A stretch of 64,000 nt of DNA from positions 18,356,058-18,420,057 of the forward strand of contig CM059576.1 in NCBI GenBank assembly GCA_030386875.1, given 5' to 3'. Both the position numbers and the translations under genes were made by a program. Positions 52,965 through 64,000 of this stretch are shown here, piece by piece. Each line of letters begins with the position of its first letter. Position 1 is the first letter of the stretch. This DNA comes from Morinoia aosen (taxonomy: Eukaryota > Arthropoda > Malacostraca > Amphipoda > Talitridae). The notes beneath the pieces were generated by a model, which ran no database searches, was not told where the DNA came from, and worked only from the letters and a program-made list of their open reading frames with translations.

Positions 52965-55351
52965 TGTTGTGCGCCAGCGGAATTTCCATCTTCGCTTCGG
53001 TACCCAATAGAACGGAAGGCGCAAGGATTCCAAAATAAAGCGAGGTTTCTTCGGTTTTATTTTCTATCCAGACGACTCCGTAAATCTGCCCAGACAGGTA
53101 TGATTCAGACTCGGACCATGAATTGCATGACAAGAGAATCCTAATTTAAGATCGTAGTCGAATGATCAACTAATGTATATGGTGCTGCATAACGAGAAAG
53201 GAATCTCCTACTTCTTGAGCAAGACACAGAGAAGGGCTAAATAATGTTAGAACTAGGTATGATATTCTAGTGACGGAATTCGTAACACAATATTCATTAT
53301 TATATAAGAAAGTTTTAGCCTCCCTTAACCACGACAAAGATGTTCCAAGAGAGGGAAGAGGAAGGCCCCATCCAGCATGGAGTTGGGGGAACGCGGAATC
53401 TACGCACAAGGTGCACAGGAACAGCAAGCTAGGAAATAAGTTCACAAAACAAGAAAGGTTTCAGTTGCATTGACAGGGAAGAAAATAAGGCTCTAGTCGA
53501 GGAACACATTGTCAAGAACACCCTGCCAGAAATACATTTAGAGAGAACACATTTATGATACACGCACACGAATATTGTAAAACTCGTGATCCTAGTCGAA
53601 AGGAATGATTGAGGGCAATGAACTCCTAATCTTGCTCAATCTACATCTGATGGTACATGTAATGATAATTATAAGAGACAACACAATTTCATGGACGGTG
53701 CATTTTCATTGTGAGGTGAAAAGGCTTATGACAGTTTACATGTACATGACATAATCTTCGCAGTTCCTGACGCCAGGCAATAATACATGAATCGCTTGTT
53801 TCGGCCAATGTTCAAAGTGTCTTTTAAGGAAGCGTAAAAAGATATATATACGAATATACATCAATATCCAACAATTTTAACACAGCGGTCATTAGTTAAT
53901 AAGCACTTTATTTGAACAAAAAGTGGACGATCGCACAACAAATGTATAGTTTTCGCATGAATGCTTCACAATAATAAAGAGATGACGAGTTAGGTAACGT
54001 TACAAGTTGAGAGAGGATACTCTAAAATACTTACAGACGATGGGGGAAGGTCCCTCAGTTTAGACCTGTAACATCTTATTTTAGCATGTAAAATAAGTGA
54101 CTACTCTGTCTTTTTCTTTACCCTATCTGTGGAAAAGGGACAGCAAAATTAGGTCTCTAAAGCAGGGGCAAGCTACTTAGGTTATTAGGTCAGCCATTGT
54201 CGGCAAATCCTATCATCAAAATGAGAGCGGTAAGTACACCTTTGTCAACGTCGCTTTGAAAACACAATCACACGTGCTGGTGGTCTCATAAATTTCTGTG
54301 CCTATTCTCAGTTTACATCTGAGAATTCTTCAACTCTAGGCTTCCACCTTGCTGACTGGCGCAACTTGCCCAGCACAGCTCATGGGTGAGGAGCCACCCG
54401 ACTGACAAAATACTTTACTTTATCTCACATCTTTTTCTTAATGAATATTTTAGAGGTTGCAATACAAAGACAAGAAAAATCATGTTTCCAAAGTTGGTAC
54501 AAGTTTAGCACGATGTGTCGTTGTGAATTTCTCAATATCAACAACTGATTCTAATCCATGGAACCACAACATAGTTTGTATTTATAATACACAAATCTTT
54601 CAAAAGTGAAGCAGTGGTTGATTTGTATTCTCAATTCAATATAAAATTGTGTTAGTTTTGTGTTAATCTATGAAATGTAATAAACTTAAAATAAAATCAT
54701 CTGTGTCAATTCAAATGCATTGAAATGTCAGTCTCTCCATGTTACATTTACTGCCCATGACACTGTTTACAACGTTATGTTTACTTTCTATGACAACATA
54801 GCTTACATGGCTTGACTATTATGCAAATATTTCTGAGCAAAAAGAAAAAACATTTGGACGTTAATACATAATCACTTGGAGCAGTGAAAGAAAAAATAGG
54901 AATCATTTTATCAGTCAAAATCACACATTCTCTGCTACAGTACTGTCAAACCAGAATCTGACATTTCCAAGCATCACACTGCAGCACTCTCGCTATGAAA
55001 CGCCCTGGCTTCACAACATCACGACGGCTAGTCTGGCTCAATGTGGGTGACTCACCGGCCGCCAGAAGCATCCTCGAATGCTCTAGGAGCCGGCTGTTCA
55101 CCGCTATCAACACGAGATATGTAAAGCAATCGACAAATATAGCTAGTAAGGGAGCACGTTCAAGTTAAACAAATTTCTAACACAAATTCACATCACGAAG
55201 GACACAAAAACTAAAATTATAAGGGAACCTGTTCCTCCCACGCACTTCAGACAAATAGAACGCTGGCGTCATTCTTGCGGACCAGCGCGGATCCGCAGAA
55301 TGTTGCCGAAATAAAATTGTCAAAATTTTTCACGTCCTGTGAGACGTGACA
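52965..55351 (-). repeat. Element C 3' LTR
   Basis: 2387 bp, TGT...GACA in plus orientation. Near-identical to 58873-61264 except for the outer ~80 bases (52965-53045), where similarity falls to roughly 70% by eye. Contains a partial copy of the SINE-like family (about 53290-53455). No gene. Confidence 0.85.
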
Positions 55352-55366
55352 CTCCCCCCTTCTTGT
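55352..55366 (-). promoter_or_regulatory. Element C polypurine tract
   Basis: On the minus strand ACAAGAAGGGGGGAG immediately precedes the 3' LTR start TGTCACG. This is the expected plus-strand primer position and confirms the element's orientation and LTR edge. Confidence 0.85.
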
Positions 55367-55460
55367 GAATTGTGTCCACTAAGTGCTGCCGCCGGGGGGG
55401 CGGTGGATGAGGACCAATTCGGTGGCGAGACGCACCACCCGTTATATCCCGTCGTTGTCT

Positions 55461-56400
55461 TCAGCGTCGGGTGGGTGGCCTTCCACCTGCTGCGCGGTCG
55501 TGGCTCGTTGAGGGGTCCTCTCTGCTTCCCCAACCAACGTCGCGCTTTCCGTCGCTGGCGGGTAGTGGACCTCTGGAGAAGTCCTGGTGTCGTCTCCTGG
55601 TCTTTCTCGACGCTGCCCGGCATTCCTCGTGCGTCGGCGAGTGCGTCATGCTCGCCCCGATGCTTAGGGTTCCGACGGCAGCTCGTCGCGCAGACGGTAC
55701 CGAGAGGCTGGTCAAGAGAGGATGGAGGTGGGTGCTTGGCGTTTCCTGGAGGGTCGGGGCCAGCGGGGCAGCCTCCCCCTTTACTTGGCCCGTTCTGTCG
55801 AGCTCCCTATCAACGGATGTGCGCTCAGCATAGTGCACGTTGTACCTTTTCTTCAGATCACCAGGGTGCGACAGCTCCCGTTTCTGTCTCTTCTTGGACT
55901 TCGGTGATGTGCTGTCTCGATCGCGCAGATCGGCCATTCCGTCGTTGGTTGCTGACTGGTTGACAAGTCTCGTCGTTGGCGGGGCTTCCGCTTTATTTTC
56001 GTCCTCAATCCTTGTGTTTTTCATCTTTTCAGGGTCTCCGCTGTCGTCGGGGGACCGCGGTTGAGAGGTTTCATCGCTGTGCTGCTGGGTAATGGCATCT
56101 TTTCCTGAAAACGGTTCAAGACACGTCTTCGGGCCACAGGTTTCGAAAGCGGCTTCGGCCACGATTCTTGCGACCGTGTAAGAGTGCTCTCCTGCGGGTT
56201 TGACGTCGTCGTTTACCTTGCCAACCACTGCCCAGCCTAAGGCAGTGTGGTGGACGCACGGAGCCTTATGGCGTTGTTTGTCGGAGTGGCTGTAGAGTAT
56301 GTCTCCACAGTCCGTCCCTAGGAGCACCGCGACTTCTGCGTGTTTGTCCAAGGGCAAGAAATGGTGGCGAAGTGCGATATCTCCGGGGTTCTTGCGACGC
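55461..56400 (-). pseudogene. Element C protease end fused to C-terminal region
   Basis: Follows the previous block after a frameshift near 56375. It begins with the BEL protease C-terminal signature (AVLLGTDCGDIL, HHTALGWAVVGKV), then passes straight into Ser/Asp/Lys-rich and basic sequence with HPGDLKKRYNVHY near 55890. No reverse transcriptase or integrase motif occurs in between, so 3.5-4 kb of pol has been lost compared with relatives. Ends at TAG or TGA near 55461. High GC compared with flanks. Confidence 0.7.
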
Positions 56401-57373
56401 GTTCGTAGGTCGCAACTGCTTTCTTTCTATCGGGGATGTAGTTGCATTCCAACATCGGTGGGAGCTCGAATGTTTGGTCTTTAGACACTCCCTTTATTTT
56501 TAGCCCTGACACGCGTCTGCCGTACCGAATGGCGGATTGATCGGTCAGCGTCTCTAGCGTGTAGTGAGTATCAACGGTTGTCACGCGAAGGGCGTTCAAC
56601 AACTTGGGAGAGCAGAAGGAGGTCGTACTCATCTCGTCCAGAATTACGTAGGCGCGGCACGACCGACCCGTGTTCTCGTCCATAACGTCTGCCAGAACAA
56701 CTTTGCTGCATGCACCCTTCTCGGCTGTGGGCACGCGAGAGGCCAAGGCCACGGCTCTCAAACTCTCACCGAGTTCGCTCTGAGCCCTGTCGTCGCTCGG
56801 TTCTCGACTGGGTCTCTCCTGACGAGTGGTTTCACTCGAATTTTCTGCTGCTCGCCTGTTGATGTGAGCAGCCGTGCTGTGACTGCTGGCTCCGCAGTCG
56901 TCGCACTTCACAACTTCATTGCAGTGCTTTGCCCAGTGAGTGCCTAGACAGCGGTAGTATAGCTTATGCTCGCGTATGAAGTCCTTCTTCTTCTGAGATT
57001 CCATCTTTCTTACCGTTTGGCACGAGTTTGTCGCGTGCTGTGCACTCTGGTGGAGAAGCAAGCTGCCGTTTTGATTCTCCGAGGACGTGTAGAGGACTCG
57101 CGGAGCTCTTGGATTGGGACGAGCGGGCGCCGCGGTGTCGCGTCGAGCACTCACCCAGTTGAGGTTTGATGCTCCAAAACTGTCGCATTGGGTATCTGAC
57201 AGCGTTTTGATGAAATCGCAGAACATCGCGAAATCAGGTAGCGATCCGGATAGTCTTCTGTGCCTAGTTCGTTCGCTTCTCCAGGCGTCCAGAACGAAGA
57301 AGGGCAGTCTCTCAACGATTGGGGACAACCCTACGTCGGTGTTCAGGAAGGATAGGCCTTTATTGTGCTGCAT
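56318..57373 (-). pseudogene. Element C gag C-terminal part and protease-like domain
   Basis: Contains a gag segment, then a zinc knuckle pair near 56960-56870 (CLGTHWAKHC, CDDCGASSHSTAAH), a hydrophilic linker, and a protease-like region in which AYVILDEMSTTSF occupies the place of the L-D-T-G-S motif: the Asp is kept but Thr-Gly is Glu-Met. Frameshifts near 57480 and 56375 join it to its neighbours. Likely inactive as a protease, unless this is a family trait. Confidence 0.72.
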
Positions 57374-57387
57374 GGTGTGATGAATCG

Positions 57388-58767
57388 CTAGAGAGGCGTC
57401 GCTGAACTTCCGCAGCTTGAGACCGACCGTGCGGTCGTCCTTTGAGCCCTTGATGTCTGACGCTTGCGCGAGGCGTTCGAGCAGGCTTCGGCTACCCTGT
57501 CGTCAGAGGCGAAGCGAGTCTTCAATTGTTCGACGATGAGGGTGAGCAGGGCCGCTGTGTCCAGATAGGTAGCGGCCAGGGTGTCGTCTATTAGGCTCCT
57601 TGGCTCGCCGCAGGTGTGGTTTGTGAGGATCTCGATGGCGTCGATGGGCTCCACGGCGAGCCTCTCCATCCTTTTCTTGATGGCATCGAACCATCTGTGG
57701 AACAGGTGAGCCTCTCCCGCGTAGGGCTGGCTGGGCGCCCTTTTCAAATCTTCGATCATTGAGAGCCTCATAGCTCCGTCGATCACTGGTGGCCTTGTTT
57801 CAAAGACCACGGCGGGTGAGCCGGTGGAAGCCCGGGGCTGGAATGCTGGTGCGGAGGGATTCATTGGAGGTGCGAGATCAGTGTCATGGGGTAGTGCGTT
57901 CGCAACCGCCATCGCGCCCCCTGCGGGCTCGATGACGTGATGCTGGAAGGCTTGATCGACCCATGCTCCTGTGCGAGCCTCTTTGCACTCGGTGTTCTGC
58001 TCGCCGACGGGCCGGTCGTCCTTTATTTGGTGCCCTCTCCTCAATTTTGACCTCTCTATGGTAATCTGAGCCAACACCACTGATGGGTCTTCCGTGAGAT
58101 CAATGAGCATTCTTGGGTTGCCTTGTCCGGGGGGCTCGTGGCACTCAGACTCCCTGTCTTCGTGATGGAGGCTGGCGCTTGGCAGGCTCTGGCTATGGTC
58201 GCTCTCACTGTCTTGGCTCTGGCTGTAATAGCTCGAGCTTTGGTGATTCTGACAACGATGACTGGGGCTGGCCTGGTCTTTGCCCCGACGTTTGGAACCG
58301 TGTCCGTTCCTACTCTCAGCCAACAATGACTTTGAGGACTTGTTCTGATAGGCAGCGCCTTACTGCTGGTTCTTAGACGAGGTCCTCTTCGACCTCGAGC
58401 TCTTGCGCTGGGAGGGTTCCTTTGCCACACTCGGCGATGAGCTCCCCAGGAGCTCCTCACTTCTGCGATCCATGGAATCAATCAGCTTCTTCCTGCGGGC
58501 TCTGGCGATTGTCAGCGAGTCCCGAACTGCTGTCGCTTCTGCTGTGGCTCCCGAGCTCTCTAGAGCCATTGCTAGTGGGTCTCCGAGCTTTCTAACGGTC
58601 TCAGCCTTTGTTCGGATTCCAGCATATACCTGGTCCCCCTCGCTGGGGTTCCTGAGGTCGCGTGGTACTGCACCATTCAGGAGACTGTTCAAGGCTGCCA
58701 GCTCAGTGTTGAATTGGTCTTCCAGCTGTGGAAGTCTAGGCTTGTTCTTCCTTCCGAGAGAGGTCAT
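57388..58767 (-). pseudogene. Element C gag N-terminal part
   Basis: Probable ATG at 58767. The first block (to 58360) is a helical gag start with RLPQLEDQFNTELAALN. TAA at 58360-58362 interrupts the frame; the second block (58326-57388) has a Ser/Gln/Asp-rich low-complexity region, then a capsid-like core with YAGEAHLFHRWFDAIKKRM and a segment on division into LTNHTCGEPRSLIDDTL, typical of BEL gag. GC-rich and codon use unlike elements A and B, so it belongs to a different lineage. Confidence 0.75.
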
Positions 58768-58872
58768 CTCGGCGCTCTTGAACGTTTGCCACGGGTTGCT
58801 GAGAGTCTGCTGTGGGCCTCCTCTTTGGAGGGCTTCTTCGTGGAGGATCACCTTCCGCTGACGTCTATTTAC

Positions 58873-61264
58873 TGTAACGTGTACTCTAGCGGACTATCCG
58901 TCTTCGCTTTGGCACGTATTAGAACGGAAGGCATAGGGACAACAAGAAGAACGCGTGGTTTCTTCGGTTTATTTTCAAGACCCGATGACTCCGTAAATCT
59001 GCCCAGACAGGTATGTTTCAGACTCGGACCATGAATTGCATGACAAGAGAATCCTAATTTAAGATCATAGTCGAATGATCAACTAATGTATATGGTGCTG
59101 CATAACGAGAAAGGAATCTCCTACTTCTTGAGCAAGACACAGAGAAGGGCTAAATAATGTTAGAACTAGGTATGATATTCTAGTGACGGAATTCGTAACA
59201 CAATATTCATTATTACATAAGAAAGTTTTAGCCTCCCTTAACCACGACAAAGATGTTCCAAGAGAGGGAAGAGGAAGGCACCATCCAGCATGGAGTTGGG
59301 GGAACGCGGAATCTACGCACAAGGTGCACAGGAACAGCAAGCTGGGAAATATGTTCACAAAACAAGAAAGGTTTCCGTTGCATCGACAGGGAAGAAAATA
59401 AGTCTCTAGTCGAGGAACACATTGTCATGAACACCCTTCCAGAAACACATTTAGAGAGAACACATTTATGATACACGCACACGAATATTGTAAAACTCGT
59501 GTCCCTAGTCGAAAGGAATGATTGAGGGCAATGTACTCCTAATCTTGCTCAATCTACATTTGATATTACATGAAATGATAATTATAAGAGACAACACAAT
59601 TTCATGGACGGTGCATTTTCATTGTGAGGTGAAAACGCTTATGACAGTTTACATGTACATGAAATAATCTTCGCAGTTCCTGACGCCAGGCAATAATACA
59701 TGAATCGCTTGTTTCGGCCAATTTTCAAAGTGTCTTTTTAAGGAAGCGTAAAAATATGTATATACGAATATACATCCGTATCCAACAATTTTACCACAGC
59801 GGTCATTAGTTAATAAGCACTTTATTTGAACAAAAAATGAGCGATCGCACAACAAATGTATAGTTTTCGCATGAATGCTTCACAATAATAAAGAGATGAG
59901 TTAGGTAACGTTACAAGTTGAGAGAGGATACTCTAAAATACTTACAGACGATGGGGAAAGGTCCCTAAGTTTAGACCTGTAACAGCTTATTTTAGCATGT
60001 AAAATAAGTGACTACTCTGTCTTTTTATTTACCCTATCTTTGGAAAAGGGACAGCAAAATTAGGTCTCTAAAGCAGGGGCAAGCTACTTAGGTTATCAGG
60101 TCAGCCATTGTCGGCAAATCCTGTCATCAAAATGAAAGCGGCAAGTACACCTTTATCAACATCGCTTTGAAAACACAATCACACGTGCTGGTGATCTCAT
60201 AAATTTCTGTGCCTATTCTCAGTTTACTTCTGAGAATTCTTCTACTTTAGGCTTCCACCTTGCTGACTGGCGCAACTTGCCCAGCACAGCTCATGGGTGA
60301 GGAGCCACCCGACTGACAAAATATTTTACTTTATCTCACATCTTTTTCTTAATGAATATTTTAGAGGTTGCAATACAAAGACAAGAAAAATCATGTTTCC
60401 AAAGTTGGTACAAGTTTAGCACGATGCGTCGTTGTGAATTTCTCAATATCAACAACTGATGTCTAATCCATGGAACCACAACATAGTTTGTATTTTTAAT
60501 ACACAAATCTTTCAAAAGTGAAGCAGTGGTTGATTTGTATTCTTAATAAAATATATAATTGTGTTAGTTTTGTGTTAATCTATGAAATTTAATAAACTTA
60601 AAATAAAATCATCTGTGTCAATTCAAATGCATTGAAATGTCAGTCTCCCCATGTTACATTTACTGCCCATGACACTGTTTACAACGTTATGTTTACTTTT
60701 TATGATAACATAGCTTACATGGCTTGACTATTATGCAAATATTGCTGAGCAAAAAGAAAAAAACATTTGGACGTTAATACAGAATCACTTGGAGCAGTGA
60801 AAGAAAAAATAGGAATCAGTTTATCAGTCGAGGTCACACATTCTCTGCTACAGTACTGTCAAACCAGAATCTGACATTTCCAAGCATTACACTGCAGCAC
60901 TCTCGCTATGAAACGCCCTGGCTTCACAACATCACGACGGCTAGTCTGGCTCAACGTGGGTGACTCACCGGCCGTCAGAAGCATCCTCGAATGCTCTAGG
61001 AGCCGGCTGTTCACCGCTATCAACACGAGATATGTAAAGCAATCGACAAATATAGCTAGTAAGGGAGCACGTTCAAGTTAAACAAATTTCTAACACAAAT
61101 TCACATCACGAAGGACACAAAAACTAAAATTATCTGGTAACCTGTTCCTCCCACGCACTTCAAACAAATAGAACGCTGGCGTTATTCTTGCGGACCAGCG
61201 CGGATCCGCAGAATGTTGCCGAAATATAATTGTCAAAATTTTTCACGTCCTGTGAGACGTGACA
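58873..61264 (-). repeat. Element C 5' LTR
   Basis: 2392 bp, TGTAACG...GTGACA in plus orientation. Partner of 52965-55351. It carries the same SINE-like fragment (about 59205-59370), so that fragment was present before the last transposition. No primer-binding site starting TGG is seen at its inner edge (58872). Confidence 0.85.
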
Positions 61265-62470
61265 GAATGGTACTTAGCTCTATGAGTATATTACTCATTC
61301 CCTAATACTTGCTCTGTGAAACTATGTTATGGTGATGGAGCCTCAAACTGACTAATTTTCTTCTAAAGTATTACTAGGCGATGCCATGACGTAGAAGTTC
61401 AGGAAAAATTAAGGTTGTTGTAAATATCACTCATTGTGTAGTGTGCTTCAATTTCATGCAAGATCCCATATCACTGTCCCCAATTTATTCCCTTATTTCT
61501 CCATCAGCTGCTGGTACTGCACCTCCTGCTCTTTGTGCTCCGAGCCCTGGTAATCCTTGCCATGGGCATCACGGGCTGCCACACCTCTTGCTACAATGCC
61601 TGGTGCTGCAACGCCTGCCACTCCTAACAAACGTAGGTTCACAATTTAAAGAATGATTCCCTAATCCAATTGACTGAATTAAGAAATATTGAAAGAAAGA
61701 AAAGAATTTTAACATTGAGTTTAATGTATTGAAATTTTTTAAAAAGTCAAGGCCACTTGAAGAAATATTCCTCCCATTTGAAAATTGAAGCCCATAAGCT
61801 CAATTTACACTTATTTGGATAGTGCATGGCTGTCTCAAATGAAGCCTTAGTGTACAAAAAGAAAGAGTAGTACATTTCCAAATACTTTTGAGAATGGTAT
61901 TCACACATGCTTGTGTGAAGCATTTATCCAGCCAATGAGTGCTACACAATTCATTATTACACTCAATGAAACATAGCAAAGGAAGTTTTTTGTAGGGAAA
62001 CAAACTTCATCATTGAATTGTTTATTATTTCATACATAATAGAGGGGTCAAAATGTTTCTAGCAATCTTTTTCCATGAACATTTAGTGTTGAATTAACTC
62101 AGGAGCTTCATGAATGAGAAATACCTAGTGCAGTGTTTGTGTTGACAGGTTAGTCTTGGTTGGCAAAAATAGGTTTTGTATTTATTTAATTAGATGAGCT
62201 CTTCCAGTTTTTGATGAGCCTCCTCTGCACCCCAGTGTTTAATTCATTATGTACCCTAACAGTGCAGCAAAACTTTAATTTATCAATAGGCCTTGCCTAT
62301 TTTATACATTATGAAGGATCACTTACATTTGATTATTTCCCAATAAGTGGGATAAAACTTCTGTATCCATTGGAAGTAGTATCCCATGAGAGAGAATGTG
62401 AGGACTTGAGCTGATGGTGAGGTAGGCTTCCTTTTTTGTTTGTACCTAAATTTTTTCCTTGCATACTAGA
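61265..62470 (+). other. Probable intron/exon sequence, first copy of a duplicated segment
   Basis: About 61300-61640 is duplicated at about 62475-62760 (offset 1165 bp). The segment ends with a polypyrimidine tract and CAG (AG at 61506-61507), a good splice acceptor. The following exon-like sequence translates in one frame as Ala/Pro-rich residues and in another as ATP/PATP-type repeats, and reaches a possible donor AAC|GTAGGT near 61634. No family recognised. 61700-62460 shows nothing else. Confidence 0.45.
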
Positions 62471-62672
62471 TGCTTCCTTCCACTTGCTCTGTGAAATTAT
62501 GTTATGGAGTGGAGCCTTAAACCGCCTTCTCTACTAATGAGTAAGAATTGAATGCTATGAAGTAGAGCTTTTGAAGAATTAAATTTGTTGCAAAACCACT
62601 CATTTTGTTGCTTCAATTTCATTTAAGATGCCATATCACTGTTCCTAATTTATTCCCTCATTTCTCCATCAG

Positions 62673-63055
62673 CTGCTGGTACTGTACCTCCTGCTCTTGG
62701 TGCTACGAGACCTAGTACTCCTGGTACTTCGAGACCTGCCACTCCTGGCACCTGAGCTGCCACTTCTGGTGCTTCATGAGCTGCCACTCCTGGCATTTCA
62801 AGAGCTCTCACTCCTGACCCCTCAAGGCCTGCCACTCCTGACGCTTCGAGACCTGCCACTCCTGGCACCTCAAGGCCTGCCACTCTTGGCACCTCATGGC
62901 CTGCCACTCTTGGCACCTCAAGGCCTGCCACTCTTGGCACCTCAAGGCCTGCCACTCTTGGCACCTCAAGGCCTGCCACTCTTGGCCCCTCAAGGCCTGC
63001 CACCAGTGCTTCCAGCAAACAATGCTACTCAACTTCGTGAATGGGAACAACACAG
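62673..63055 (+). CDS. Exon-like open frame over a 24-bp minisatellite, unknown protein
   Basis: Second copy of the acceptor (AG at 62671-62672), followed by a 383-bp open exon-like block ending at a possible donor CAG|GTTGGT (63055). The phase-0 frame is Leu/Pro rich (LLAPQGLP repeats) and runs on to a stop at 63072-63074 if unspliced. Another frame gives GTSRPATL repeats but has two TGA codons. All frames are open over long stretches because of the 24-bp unit, so coding is not proven. I do not recognise the protein. Confidence 0.35.
62700..63008. repeat. 24-bp minisatellite
   Basis: About 13 direct copies of a 24-bp unit around CACCTCAAGGCCTGCCACTC, most uniform at 62870-63000 and more diverged to the left. 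Being a multiple of three, it can expand without changing frame. Confidence 0.9.
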
Positions 63056-63074
63056 GTTGGTCGTGTTGAAATAA

Positions 63075-63670
63075 CCACTGAGTTTGTACTTCATTGAAGT
63101 GTCTTTGAATTGTAGCAAGATAGATTTTTCAAGTTACAAGCCAGAATTGGACAGCGTTGGATGAGTGCGCAAAAGCTCGAAAGATTGCCGAAAAGTTATC
63201 ACGTACACATTATTCTAAGACACAGCGGCATTTGTAGAATTATTGTGAGAACTACCTGCTGCCATTTCTATCAGTGTCAATACCATATTCACTTTCACTC
63301 ATTTACCTCTCTGATCATTCCGCTTCTCGATTTAAGGCATCTATCATGAAATTACATAATTATCTTTGGGTAAAAATATAATTAAGTTGTGATTCTCGTA
63401 GCATATTTCTGAACTGTACTTTATTTCTTGTGTCCTTGAAATTGAATTAATGCATACATATAGGTATTTCTTCTTTGCACGATGCATCCAATTATAATGC
63501 TTGATTCATTAAAAGGGTGGGCTCGCGGTACTCGCTGACTTTCTTGGGTACTGAACAGGGCAATCCTATCTCTCATTGGTACTCGCATTATACCGTTCGG
63601 TATGTTTGAACTCATTCGTAGTTCAATACTCATTCAACAGCAGATCAGCTCCTGAGAGAAAACTTAAGTA
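63075..63670 (+). other. Possible intron and exon sequence, unassigned
   Basis: An acceptor-like TTGAATTGTAG ends at 63116 and is followed by an open stretch to about 63349 in one frame. No family resemblance is visible, and phase with the upstream exon cannot be settled by eye. Otherwise no gene. Confidence 0.3.
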
Positions 63671-63673
63671 AAG

Positions 63674-64000
63674 GCTCAGGAGAAAATCAAAGGTACTGTC
63701 CAAACGGTTAAACACGGATAATTTCCTGAGAAGTGTAAGTGGCAGACTTGGTCCTTATCTCAATGCATTTGTCAAGTACAAATTAAGGGGCAAGAGATCA
63801 TACACCATGTATCACAAGTGGCTCGCAGTGAACATTCTTGTAAGCTCATCAGAGATACACTATCACCTGATGAGGAACTTGATACCATTACCCTCACTTT
63901 GGACTGTGCGTGCATTGATGAAACAATTCGAAGTACGTCCTGGTACACGTGCAAAAAGTGTGTCCATGTTGAAAATGAAGGTAAAACCCGTCAGTGCTAG
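63674..64000 (+). CDS. Open reading frame running off the window, unknown protein
   Basis: At least 108 codons without a stop from just after TAA (near 63671) to the window edge. The middle reads NAFVKYKLRGKRSYTMYHKW, then SSSEIHYHLM, LIPLPSLWTVRALMKQF and a final LKMKVKP. Composition looks like a real protein, more so than the other two frames. The spacing of a helical segment, an LP-S-x-W-T/TLR-like motif and LKxKV weakly recalls the region before the catalytic core of THAP/P-element-type transposases, but that is a guess from memory. No start codon or acceptor was fixed; a donor-like GAAG|GTAAAA occurs at about 63977-63984. Confidence 0.4.

Larger units (their letters stand above)
52965..61264 (-). 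mobile_element. BEL/Pao LTR retrotransposon C, internally deleted
   Basis: Two ~2.39-kb LTRs flank only 3.5 kb of interior (55352-58872), read on the minus strand. The interior codes gag and a protease-like segment, followed by a short basic C-terminal part; reverse transcriptase, RNase H and integrase are absent. It would need enzymes from another copy. A polypurine tract abuts the 3' LTR. No matching target duplication was found (left flank CTGTAC, right flank GAATGG). The left flank is E3 gag while the right flank is not, which suggests recombination or deletion at the insertion. Confidence 0.85.

Noticed and set aside
52989-53133. E3 gag starting at the Met at 53133 or 52989
   Set aside because: These codons lie within the LTR of element C, whose other copy at 58873 shows related sequence.
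55346-55963. GC-rich plus-strand open frames of 100-200 codons over element C
   Set aside because: Antisense to gag/protease coding sequence; GC-rich DNA keeps several frames open.
62650-63018. Minus-strand 122-codon repeat protein (VAGLEVPR repeats)
   Set aside because: The minisatellite opens several frames on both strands; splice signals favour the plus strand.

Overview
The window looks like transposon-dense intergenic DNA from a metazoan, probably an arthropod. It is AT-rich, has spliceosomal intron signals, and carries I-group non-LTR retrotransposons, an RTE-like fragment, BEL/Pao LTR retrotransposons, hAT and other terminal-inverted-repeat DNA transposons, and palindromic foldback elements. 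The species cannot be named from the sequence. Only two host-type gene signals were found: a RING/B-box (TRIM-like) coding exon at 2.4-3.2 kb (minus) and repeat-rich exon-like sequence at 61.5-64 kb (plus).

Layout. 1-10.8 kb: AT-rich DNA, the TRIM-like exon, three copies of a ~370-bp retroposon, a 0.93-kb RTE-like 3' fragment, and a 1.17-kb DNA element flanked by TTAA. 10.9-16 kb: a cluster of inverted-repeat elements. Two 'outer' foldback elements each contain a second palindromic element with 8-bp target duplications, and one of those contains another RTE-like fragment. 16.0-25.1 kb: a plus-strand reverse transcriptase pseudogene split by a 6.1-kb I-like element (minus, called E1 here). E1 was in turn hit by a hAT element and a TAA-flanked MITE. 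26.2-26.6 kb: tandem units that are each palindromic. 26.8-32.4 kb: a second full-length I-like element (E2, minus) with a perfect 12-bp target duplication. 33.8-53 kb: a third I-like element (E3, minus) interrupted by BEL/Pao element A (minus, 543-bp LTRs), itself interrupted by BEL/Pao element B (plus, 961-980-bp LTRs). 53-61.3 kb: BEL/Pao element C (minus) with ~2.4-kb LTRs and an interior holding only gag and protease-like sequence. 61.3-64 kb: a ~1.17-kb duplicated intron/exon segment, a 24-bp minisatellite, and an open frame running off the window.

The order of events can be read from target-site duplications: plus-strand RT > E1 > hAT and MITE; E3 > A > B; outer foldback > inner foldback > RTE fragment. 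No copy looks fully intact. Element B is closest: its whole polyprotein region has only one in-frame UGA and one T-run frameshift. That UGA lies in the leaky UGA-CUA context between the protease and reverse transcriptase regions. No rRNA, tRNA gene or CRISPR array was recognised. All identity and boundary statements come from reading by eye, not from an alignment program.
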